Below are positions 37,547-44,924 of a DNA stretch of 64,000 nucleotides, one piece after another; position 1 is the first letter of the stretch, and every line of letters starts with the position of its first letter. Both the position numbers and the translations under genes were made by a program. The notes under the pieces were generated by a model that saw only the letters and a list, made by a program, of their open reading frames with translations, ran no database searches and was not told where the DNA came from. The stretch lies in assembly GCF_003570905.1 (NCBI RefSeq), contig NZ_QXJM01000027.1, positions 62,001 to 126,000 on the forward strand, read 5' to 3'. The stretch is from Cohnella faecalis (GTDB lineage Bacteria; Bacillota; Bacilli; Paenibacillales; Paenibacillaceae).

Positions 37547-39466
37547 ATGGGTTCCATAGTAGGCATTTTTTCCTGGGGTTCCAGACCTATTCAACAGCAA
37601 ACTCGCGAAAATCTAATGAGCGGGCTGGCATCTTATCCGGCTGATGACCGTCATACATGGCAGAGCGGGTCTGTATTTCTAGGAAGTTGCCAACGGTGGA
37701 TAACTTCGGAATCGCGACTGGAACGGCAGCCTTACGTTGACGAATCGAATGGGCTGGCAATCGTTGCCGATGCGATTTTGGACAATAGAGAAGAGCTTCG
37801 CCGGCGACTTGCCATTGACGCCGGGAAGCTTGCCGGGATTGGTGATGGAGAACTAATACTTGAAGCATACCGTAAGTGGGGAACATCCGTTTATGAATAT
37901 TTGCTGGGAGATTATGCATTTGTTATCTGGGACGAACCCAAACGGATGCTCTTTGGAGCGCGCGATCCTTTAGGCCACCGAACGCTCTATTATCGAAACG
38001 ATCGGTCGCTGGGTCAATTTGCTTTTTGTTCTTCAATGACGCCTTTGCAGCGTCTGCCTGACGCCAACCCCGGTCTGAATATGGACTGGCTTGCGGAATT
38101 TTTGGCTTTTCCTAATTTGTCCGAATTTTCGGACGATAATTCAAGTCCTTTTGCCGGGATAGGGAAGTTGGGACCGGGGCGATATTTTACGCTTCGGAAC
38201 GGCATCTTTACGGCAAATGCCTTTGGAGCGCTTTTGCCAAATGAAACTCTTCGTTTGCGCAGCGATTCGGAATACGAAGAGGCTTTTTGCGACGTATTCG
38301 GTGCAGCGGTAAACGCCAGGCTCCGCACTTTTCGAGAAGTTGGGGCTTCGCTTAGCGGCGGTCTCGATTCGGGAGCGGTCGCGGGCTTTGCGGCCAACTC
38401 GCTTCGCAGCGAAGGCAAAGTTCTTCATACATACAGCTATGTGCCGCCGGGCGATTTTCAAGATTGGACACATGCCGGCGCGATGCCGGACGAGCGTCCG
38501 CTTATTCGTCAGACTATTGCCCACGTGGGCAACATTCGAGAAGAATATCTTTCCGTTCCGGGGGGTGATCCGTATTCAGACATCGACGATACGCTTGCAC
38601 TTCGCGAAGAGCCTTACAAGTTTTTCGAAAACGCCTTTTGGGTCAAATCGATTTATGCGCAAGCCCGACAGGACGGCGTTGGCATCCTTCTTACAGGAGC
38701 TCAAGGAAACCACACGATCTCTTGGGGGTCGGCGCCTTATTATTTCTCTTATCTTCTCAAAAAGTTTCGCTGGCTCAAGCTTTATCGTGAGTTTCAACAA
38801 TATAGCAGACAATTGCGCGTTAAGCGATCGAGATTGTTTCGCGCTTTGATCGATCAGAGGCAGCACGAAGGCGAACGGTCTTTTCCTGCGATGATTCATC
38901 CCGAGTTCGCCCAGCGCTCGGAAGTGTACGGCAGACGAGAGCATGCGGATGGCCTTGATAGTTTGAGCTCTTTGGATGAAAGAGCCGCCCGGGAAAATCA
39001 TTTCGCCAGTTCGGCTGTCCGCCATGCGATCGGATCTTCTGTATCGGCGCTTTCTCATCGGTACGGGCTTTGGGAACGCGATCCGACTTCCGACGCGAGA
39101 GTTATTCGGTTCTGTCTTGCGCTTCCCATGGAGCAGTATGTACAGAACGGATTCGACCGGGCGTTAGTCCGACGATCTCTGCGTCACATCCTTCCGGATT
39201 CCGTAAGGCTCAATCAAAGAGTAAGAGGTGTTCAAGGAGTGGATTGGGTCCATCGCATGAGGGCGTCATGGCCGGTCTTTCTGGCCGAGGCCGATGCGAT
39301 TCGCCGGGATTCTGCCGCTTCGGAGCTGTTCAATGTCGAACAAATTCGTCTTTCCTTGGATAGAATCGGAACCGAACCGAGGCCGGAACTGGCTTGCGAT
39401 GCGGATGCCCGTTTTTTGATGCAGTGTGTTATCGCGTTCCGCTTTGTCAAGAAAGCTATTCGCTAG
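37547..39466 (+). CDS. Lasso peptide macrolactam synthetase (asparagine synthetase-like, C protein)
   Basis: 639 residues from ATG 37547, preferred over ATG 37535 because GAGGG (37537-37541) lies five bases upstream. N-terminal glutaminase-like fold MGSIVGIFSWGSRP lacks the catalytic Cys2, as lasso cyclases do, so it should not use glutamine. The C-terminal synthetase domain has the PP-loop SLSGGLDSGAVAGF (SGGLDS at about 270-275). In lasso biosynthesis this protein adenylates the ring Asp/Glu and closes the bond to the core N-terminus. The precursor follows 35 bases downstream, and a kinase and exporter complete the operon. Base composition is more AT-rich than in the flanking genes. Confidence 0.87.
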   Translation: MGSIVGIFSWGSRPIQQQTRENLMSGLASYPADDRHTWQSGSVFLGSCQRWITSESRLERQPYVDESNGLAIVADAILDNREELRRRLAIDAGKLAGIGDGELILEAYRKWGTSVYEYLLGDYAFVIWDEPKRMLFGARDPLGHRTLYYRNDRSLGQFAFCSSMTPLQRLPDANPGLNMDWLAEFLAFPNLSEFSDDNSSPFAGIGKLGPGRYFTLRNGIFTANAFGALLPNETLRLRSDSEYEEAFCDVFGAAVNARLRTFREVGASLSGGLDSGAVAGFAANSLRSEGKVLHTYSYVPPGDFQDWTHAGAMPDERPLIRQTIAHVGNIREEYLSVPGGDPYSDIDDTLALREEPYKFFENAFWVKSIYAQARQDGVGILLTGAQGNHTISWGSAPYYFSYLLKKFRWLKLYREFQQYSRQLRVKRSRLFRALIDQRQHEGERSFPAMIHPEFAQRSEVYGRREHADGLDSLSSLDERAARENHFASSAVRHAIGSSVSALSHRYGLWERDPTSDARVIRFCLALPMEQYVQNGFDRALVRRSLRHILPDSVRLNQRVRGVQGVDWVHRMRASWPVFLAEADAIRRDSAASELFNVEQIRLSLDRIGTEPRPELACDADARFLMQCVIAFRFVKKAIR

Positions 39467-39501
39467 ATTCGCGCATATTTTGGGAGAGGAGGTGAAGCAA
39501 G

Positions 39502-39663
39502 ATGAAAAAAATGTGGACAGCGCCCGTTATCGAAACGCTCGACGTCTCTATGACGATGGCGGGGCATGGCGCCCATTATGTGGATTGGTCGTATGTCGGC
39601 GGCAAGCACCTGGAAATCAACGACGACCCGAAGTGGAAGAACTACCCTGTACCTCCGTCCTAA
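39502..39663 (+). CDS. Paeninodin-like lasso peptide precursor
   Basis: A 53-codon gene with a perfect AGGAGGTGA six bases before ATG 39502. The leader, residues 1-19, is MKKMWTAPVIETLDVSMTM, matching the paeninodin-family leader pattern (MKK..PxIExLDVxxTM). The predicted core starts AGHGAHYVD at residue 20, so Asp28 is core position 9 for an Ala1-Asp9 ring. The tail of 25 residues (WSYVGG, KHLEIN, DDPKWK, NYPVPPS) ends in Ser, the residue phosphorylated in paeninodin. A core of 34 is long for a lasso peptide; further C-terminal trimming is possible. It lies between cyclase and kinase genes. Confidence 0.88.
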   Translation: MKKMWTAPVIETLDVSMTMAGHGAHYVDWSYVGGKHLEINDDPKWKNYPVPPS

Positions 39664-39698
39664 AAACGGGCAGTCGTAAGCGTCAAGCTCACAGAGTC

Positions 39699-39733
39699 GG
39701 TGCCCGGCCTTTTGGTTAGGGCACCTCTTTTCT
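39699..39733 (+). terminator. Intra-operon hairpin (attenuator) after the precursor gene
   Basis: GGTGCCC (39699-39705) / GGGCACC (39719-39725) stem with a T-rich tail TCTTTTCT. Placed between precursor and kinase, it could act as a partial terminator so that precursor mRNA exceeds that of the enzymes. Function is inference. Confidence 0.65.
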
Positions 39734-39755
39734 GATGATATGGAGGATGGAGGAT

Positions 39756-40709
39756 GTGGCGTTGAGCAATCGTTATATAGGGTTCGGTCTTCAAATATGG
39801 AGTGAGCTGACACTTCCCGAGCTCGTCAAAATTCGGCAAGGCGAAGAGCCGGATGTTCGAATCGAAATCGGGGATTTGAAGCGGAAGTGGGAGGAATGCG
39901 GTTCGCCGATGACGTATTTTGCCGTCAAGGACGGAGAAGTGTTTTTCAATATTCCCAATGCGGCTCTCTTCCGGATAGATAACGGCAATCGAATTACCGT
40001 CTCCCCGGAAGCCGGCGCGGACGAGGCGTTTATCCGCCTCTACTTGCTTGGTCTATGCATGTCCGCCCTGCTGCTACAGCGAGGGGTACTGCCGCTTCAT
40101 GGAAGCGCCGTCGTTGTCGACGGTCTGGCCTTCGCATTCTTGGGAAATTCCGGCTCGGGTAAGTCGACGCTTGCAGCGGCTTTTACCCGCTGCGGCTTTC
40201 GGCTCTTAAGCGACGACGTCATTGCGATCTCTGCCTCCTGTGAGAACAACGAGCGTTCGACTCCGGTCGCCATCCCTTCATTTCCTTATCAAAAGCTGTG
40301 GAACGCAAGCTTGGAGCCGCTCGGTCTTTCCGGTTCCGCTTTGTCTCCGATTTACGGCGAGACGACGAAATACGCTGTTCCGGCTTCGAATGTATACTCT
40401 GCTGCAGCCGTACCGTTGTCGGGCTTGTTTGAGCTTCTTCCGTCGGAGGACGCGCAAAAAGTCGATATCGCGCCGGTTAGCAGACTGGAGCGATTTCCGC
40501 TTCTAGGGCACCATACATTTCGTAATTTTCTCGTGCCGCTTCTAGATCTCGGCGATTGGCACTTTCGGGTATCCGCATCGATCGCGGCGAAAACCGACAT
40601 TTATAGGTTAAGGAGGCCGACAAATCGATTTGCCCTCAATGAGATGGTAGACCGGATTGTCGAGACGGCTCGCGTCTTTAATGCAGGAGGGATGGGGCGT
40701 AGTGAGTGA
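39756..40709 (+). CDS. HPr kinase/phosphorylase-like lasso peptide kinase
   Basis: About 317 residues. Walker A GNSGSGKST lies at about residues 130-138, preceded by LPLHGSAVVVDG; the HPrK-type acidic pair is in RLLSDDVIAI (about D153-D154). The N-terminal 120 residues lack a standard HPrK N-domain. In the paeninodin cluster the equivalent kinase phosphorylates the C-terminal Ser of the precursor, and the precursor here ends in Ser. The start is uncertain: GTG 39756 and TTG 39762 both have GGAGG at good spacing, while ATG 39735 and 39747 do not. It overlaps the exporter by eight bases. Confidence 0.85.
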   Translation: MALSNRYIGFGLQIWSELTLPELVKIRQGEEPDVRIEIGDLKRKWEECGSPMTYFAVKDGEVFFNIPNAALFRIDNGNRITVSPEAGADEAFIRLYLLGLCMSALLLQRGVLPLHGSAVVVDGLAFAFLGNSGSGKSTLAAAFTRCGFRLLSDDVIAISASCENNERSTPVAIPSFPYQKLWNASLEPLGLSGSALSPIYGETTKYAVPASNVYSAAAVPLSGLFELLPSEDAQKVDIAPVSRLERFPLLGHHTFRNFLVPLLDLGDWHFRVSASIAAKTDIYRLRRPTNRFALNEMVDRIVETARVFNAGGMGRSE

Positions 40710-42498
40710 TCTCGTTTATTTCGTCCGGAAGCTGCATGTATATGTGGGCGCCAAGTTATACGTATCCATAATAAGCGCGGCAGCTCTTGGTTTCATCGAA
40801 GGAATTGGTCTTTATTTTCTTATTCCTATGCTTAATTTATTGAATGGGGGCCGGAACGAAGGAGAAAACCTTCCGTTTCTTGCTCCTTTCCTTCACATGT
40901 TGACTCAGCTTCCGAACAAGGCCGAGCTCCCGGCTATATTAGGCGTGTTCGTTGTCCTCTTGCTATTTCAAGCCGTTCTTCAACGAATTCAACAAATTCA
41001 GAGCAGTGGAATATCCCAGACATTTATTCGCGCGCTTCGGTTGGAGTTTTATGAAGCGCTGCTGTCCGCGCAATGGGCATTTTTTATGCGCAGGCGAAGT
41101 TCGGATCTTCAACAACTTTTAACGACGGAATTGGCGCGGGCGGCGCAAGGCGCACTTCAAGTTATGGCATTTGCCGCCTCGATTGCATTCACCCTTATTC
41201 AAATTGCTTTAGCTATGATGTTGTCCTTTAAGCTTACGATAGTTATTGCGGCATGTGGGCTTTCGTTTGCTCTGTTCGCCAGACGATTCGTCCAGGATTC
41301 CAAACGACTCGGCGAACGGATGACGGATCTTTCGCAAGCCTATTACGCCTCTGTCAGCGAGAGTTTTAACGGAATAAAGGATCTGAAAAGCAACCGGCTT
41401 GAGCTTCAACATCTGACATGGTTCAAGTCGCTTAACGACCGTATGAGAGACAATGCCAATCGGTTCGTAACCGTTCAGTCGACGAGCCAGTTGTATTATA
41501 AATTTGCTTCGGCTATTTTAATTGCGGCTTTTGTTTGGATTGCATTCGAATGGCTGCACGTAAAGACGGGGCAGCTTCTCGTTATCGTCGTCATTTTTTC
41601 TCGCTTGTGGCCCCGGTTTGCCGGTCTTCAGAACTTGGGAGAGCAGATCGTGTCGTCGCTTCCGGCTTTTCGGAATTTAAGAACGGTGCAGCGCGAAACG
41701 GAAGCCGGCAGGGAACCGAATCTTTACGTGGAAGATGCGGAAGAGGAAAGGATGGTCGTTCGCACAAGCATCGAATGCCACGGGGTTAGCTTTCGACACG
41801 ATCCCGAATCGCCTGTTTACGCCCTTCGCGGCGTCAGGGTGAAGTTTCCCGCCCATCGCATGACGGCGATCGTAGGCAAGTCCGGCGCCGGGAAAAGCAC
41901 GTTGATCGATATCGTTACTGGACTTCTGCGTCCTGAGTCTGGAGAAGTGAAGGTGGATGGCCAACTGCTGATCGAGGAGCGGTTGAAGTCGTATCGGAAC
42001 GCTGTCGGCTATGTCTCGCAAGACCCGTTTCTGTTCCATACTACGATTCGCGAAAATTTGAAAGTTGGATCTCCGAATGCAACGGACGAGCAATTGCGGG
42101 AGGCGCTCTCGTTTGCGGCGGCAGACGAATTCGTACAAGCTTTGCCTGAAGGCTTGGATACGGTCATCGGCGATCGGGGAGTGCGATTGTCGGGAGGCGA
42201 AAGGCAGCGAATCGTGCTGGCCCGGGCTATTTTGCGCGAGCCTTCCGTCCTCGTATTGGACGAAGCTACGAGCGCTTTGGACAACGAGAACGAAGCGAAG
42301 ATTCAATGCACATTAGAACGACTAAGAGGCCGAATGACCCTTATTGTCATTGCCCATAGGCTGTCTACGATACGTCAAGCCGATCAAGTTATCGTGCTAG
42401 ATCACGGAGAAGTCGTGCAATCCGGCGAATATAATCAACTTTCGAATGAATCGGACGGGATATTCAGCCAAATGCTTGCTTATCAGAAGCAAGCCTAA
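40702..42498 (+). CDS. ABC transporter (fused membrane and ATPase domains), lasso peptide exporter
   Basis: 598 residues from GTG 40702 (AGGAGG upstream). Six membrane helices occupy roughly residues 10-310; the ATPase domain carries Walker A GKSGAGKST near 392, signature LSGGERQR near 496 and Walker B VLVLDEATS. No N-terminal C39 peptidase domain, so it does not itself cleave a leader. It fits the D protein of lasso clusters, exporting the mature peptide and often giving self-immunity. It is the last gene of the operon, followed by a strong hairpin. Confidence 0.9.
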   Translation: MSDLVYFVRKLHVYVGAKLYVSIISAAALGFIEGIGLYFLIPMLNLLNGGRNEGENLPFLAPFLHMLTQLPNKAELPAILGVFVVLLLFQAVLQRIQQIQSSGISQTFIRALRLEFYEALLSAQWAFFMRRRSSDLQQLLTTELARAAQGALQVMAFAASIAFTLIQIALAMMLSFKLTIVIAACGLSFALFARRFVQDSKRLGERMTDLSQAYYASVSESFNGIKDLKSNRLELQHLTWFKSLNDRMRDNANRFVTVQSTSQLYYKFASAILIAAFVWIAFEWLHVKTGQLLVIVVIFSRLWPRFAGLQNLGEQIVSSLPAFRNLRTVQRETEAGREPNLYVEDAEEERMVVRTSIECHGVSFRHDPESPVYALRGVRVKFPAHRMTAIVGKSGAGKSTLIDIVTGLLRPESGEVKVDGQLLIEERLKSYRNAVGYVSQDPFLFHTTIRENLKVGSPNATDEQLREALSFAAADEFVQALPEGLDTVIGDRGVRLSGGERQRIVLARAILREPSVLVLDEATSALDNENEAKIQCTLERLRGRMTLIVIAHRLSTIRQADQVIVLDHGEVVQSGEYNQLSNESDGIFSQMLAYQKQA

Positions 42499-42507
42499 GA
42501 AACGAAC

Positions 42508-42550
42508 GATGCGCACAACCCTCCTGGATAGGGGAGGGCTTGTGCGCATC
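42508..42550 (+). terminator. Strong hairpin closing the lasso operon
   Basis: GATGCGCACAA / TTGTGCGCATC outer stem with an inner CCCTCC/GGAGGG stem. No T-run follows, so termination efficiency is unclear. It marks the right edge of the island. Confidence 0.6.
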
Positions 42551-42642
42551 GGCTGTACATAGCTTCCAAAAACCCTCGAGCCTTCGTGTTCTATTCACCG
42601 AAGGATGCTCTTCCTCCGGAAACCGTTCTTCTTCTGCGATAT

Positions 42643-43356
42643 TCAGATAGTACCGCCTTTTCTTACGTGCGCCGACTTGCGGCTTCGAATCGCGTTCGTC
42701 CATACGCCTGCGACGATAACGAGAGCGGTGAGCGCAGCTATTAACGTCCAGCTTAGTACGGGATTATCCGAGAAGAACTCTTCGAATTTCTTTTCGTGCG
42801 TAATCATTTTGGCCGCCGTGTAGGCGAGTACGCCCGAACCGATATAAATAATCCACTGGTACTTTTCGATGACTTTAATAAATAATGTGCTGCCCCATAC
42901 GACGATAGGGATACTGATCAGAAGACCGAGAACGACAAGGGTAAAATTCCCATGCGCCGCTCCTGCGACCGCAATAACGTTGTCGAGTCCCATCGCTGCG
43001 TCCGCGATAACGATCGTGCGGATAGCGGCCATGAGCGTTCCTCCAGCCTTGATGTCGCCGTGTTCGTTCTCCTGCACCAGCAGCTTATACGCGATCCAGA
43101 GCAGCAGAACGCCGCCAATCGCCAGCAGGAACGGGATTTTAAGCAGCCATACGACGATGACCGTGGCGACGACCCGTATGCCGACGGCTCCTACCGTACC
43201 CCAAATGACGGCTTTTTTCTGGTTCTCTTTCGGCAAATTGCGGGCTGCCAGGCCGATAACGATCGCGTTGTCTCCTGCAAGGAGAAGATCGATGAATACG
43301 ATCGTAACCAAGGCTGTCCAAAACTGGACAGTCAGAAAATCCGTGAAAAAATCCAT
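42643..43356 (-). CDS. TerC family integral membrane protein
   Basis: A 237-residue protein with seven predicted helices and the TerC motifs IDLLLAGDNAIVIGLAARNL and DAAMGLDNVIAVAGAA. TerC/YjbE-type proteins are linked to manganese export and metalation of exported enzymes. GGGGG lies upstream of ATG 43356. It is divergently transcribed from a second TerC paralogue 122 bases away. Confidence 0.92.
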   Translation of the reverse strand: MDFFTDFLTVQFWTALVTIVFIDLLLAGDNAIVIGLAARNLPKENQKKAVIWGTVGAVGIRVVATVIVVWLLKIPFLLAIGGVLLLWIAYKLLVQENEHGDIKAGGTLMAAIRTIVIADAAMGLDNVIAVAGAAHGNFTLVVLGLLISIPIVVWGSTLFIKVIEKYQWIIYIGSGVLAYTAAKMITHEKKFEEFFSDNPVLSWTLIAALTALVIVAGVWTNAIRSRKSAHVRKGGTI

Positions 43357-43478
43357 GTCGGTTCCCCCTTCTAATGTTCAACCAAGTAATACGCGCGAAA
43401 ATCGTATCGGATTCAAAATTGGTTATTTTTCATAACGCGGCTTGCTTGTACATAAATTTGATAAGAGGGGGTGCAACG

Positions 43479-44144
43479 ATGGGGCTGCTTGAAAATGTCG
43501 TTGTTTTCATCGAAATCGTACTCATTAATCTGCTTCTTAGCGGCGACAACGCCGTCGTCATCGCGATGGCCGGGCGCCGTCTTCCAGCGGACAAGCGGCG
43601 CAGAGCCGTATGGTGGGGGGCAGCCGCCGCCGTGATGCTGCGCATCGTCCTCACCCTGGGAGCGGTGGCGCTGCTCCATATTCCGTTCTTGCAGACGGTT
43701 GGAGCCGTTCTGCTATTCGTCATCGCTCTCCAGCTTATCGCGGAGAACAAAGGGGAGTCGGCCCATTCTACGGCAGCGACTACGCTGGCCGGCGCCGTCT
43801 GGACGATCGTCGTCGCCGATTTCGTCATGAGTCTCGACAACGTTCTGGCGGTTGCCGCCATAGCGGACGGTGATGTTGCGATGCTCGTCATAGGGATCGC
43901 TATGTCTATCCCGATTATTATTTGGGGCAGCTCGTTTATTATGAGTCTAATCGACAGAATTCCCGCACTGGTATATGTCGGAGGGGCGCTGCTTGGTTAC
44001 GCGGCCGGGGAGATGGCTTTGAAGGATCCGGGGCTGCGGAGCGTTATTCCCGTTTCGGGGCAGCTTGAAAGCGTTCTGCCCTTTGCTCTGGTAGCGCTGC
44101 TTATGGCTTCCGCGCTAATTGTTCGTGCCGGCAGAAGCGCGTAA
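43479..44144 (+). CDS. TerC family integral membrane protein (second copy)
   Basis: A 221-residue paralogue of the divergent neighbour. ATG 43479 follows AGAGGGGGTG; the frame is open upstream but without start support. Motifs: INLLLSGDNAVVIAMAGRRL and DFVMSLDNVLAVAAIA with the paired Asp residues of the metal path. Likely also in metal homeostasis. I see no yybP-ykoY Mn riboswitch in the short divergent spacer. Confidence 0.9.
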   Translation: MGLLENVVVFIEIVLINLLLSGDNAVVIAMAGRRLPADKRRRAVWWGAAAAVMLRIVLTLGAVALLHIPFLQTVGAVLLFVIALQLIAENKGESAHSTAATTLAGAVWTIVVADFVMSLDNVLAVAAIADGDVAMLVIGIAMSIPIIIWGSSFIMSLIDRIPALVYVGGALLGYAAGEMALKDPGLRSVIPVSGQLESVLPFALVALLMASALIVRAGRSA

Positions 44145-44292
44145 AAGACCGGATTGCGGAAATATTTTGCTTCGCTCGAACTAGTTTTTTCAGTCGACTT
44201 CCAGTACACTAAAGAAAGAAAAAGACGCCACGATCCGACACAGGGAGCCGAGGGCGCTCGTTAATCCGTTTTGATGAAGTGGGGGAGCCGTC

Positions 44293-44775
44293 GTGAACAA
44301 ACAATCCGCAGCCGCGGGGGTGTTGGTACTCGTCGCAGGATTGGTTATACTGCTTGGCAAGCTGGGCGTATTCGCCTTTATCGGCACCGTCTTCTGGCCG
44401 TTGTTTATTTTGATTCCGGGCGTATTGCTGCATGTGCTTTACTTCGGGCGAATCGTACCGTCGGCCGTGCTCATTCCGGCCGGCATATTGACGATCGTAT
44501 CGATCGTCCTGCTCATCTGCAATTGGTTCGGCTGGGAAGCGATGCGTTATTTATGGCCGCTTTTCCCGTTTGCGATTGCGGTGGGTTTGTACGAATATTA
44601 CATTTTCGGGTATTCGAGATCGCGCACGATTTGGACGATTTCGGTCGTTTTGGGCGGATTGTCCATCTTGCTGTTCGCTTTGACGCTGCTGTGGACATGG
44701 GGAATTTATTTGTTCGCGGTCGTGTTGATCGGCGTCGGAGCTTGGCTCGTTCTTCGCCGCCCGAAGATTTGGTGA
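44293..44775 (+). CDS. Small polytopic membrane protein, LiaF/LiaI-like transmembrane region
   Basis: 160 residues from GTG 44293 with GGGGGAG upstream. Four to five hydrophobic segments in a pattern of paired helices (VLVLVAGLVILLGKLGVFAF, then WPLFILIPGVLLH) resembles the DUF5668/LiaF-type membrane domain. No soluble domain follows. This class is tied to envelope-stress sensing in Bacillales, but here only the membrane part is present, so function is open. Confidence 0.7.
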   Translation: MNKQSAAAGVLVLVAGLVILLGKLGVFAFIGTVFWPLFILIPGVLLHVLYFGRIVPSAVLIPAGILTIVSIVLLICNWFGWEAMRYLWPLFPFAIAVGLYEYYIFGYSRSRTIWTISVVLGGLSILLFALTLLWTWGIYLFAVVLIGVGAWLVLRRPKIW

Positions 44776-44804
44776 TTGGCTTTTCGGGAATAGTGGCGTA
44801 TAAT
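44776..44804 (+). promoter_or_regulatory. Promoter of typA
   Basis: TTGGCT at 44776-44781, 17 bases, TATAAT at 44799-44804. A weak hairpin AACGTCGGC/GTCGGCGTT followed by TTGTG lies at about 44821-44851 in the leader and could attenuate. Confidence 0.65.
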
Positions 44805-44924
44805 AGAAGGGATATAGAGAAACGTCGGCCTCTCGTGTCGGCGTTTTGTGTTGTGAAATAACGGATTCAACGTCGTACGGGATTCAACCCTGGCTGCAGG
44901 GATAGATAAATGAGGAGTGGAACA

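Noticed and set aside
38576..39058. Antisense frame of 160 residues inside the lasso cyclase as a possible B protein
   Set aside because: No RRE or Cys-protease motif and no ribosome site; its sequence is the shadow of the cyclase gene.
43357..43478. yybP-ykoY manganese riboswitch before the TerC genes
   Set aside because: The 122-base divergent spacer is too short and lacks the conserved loops.
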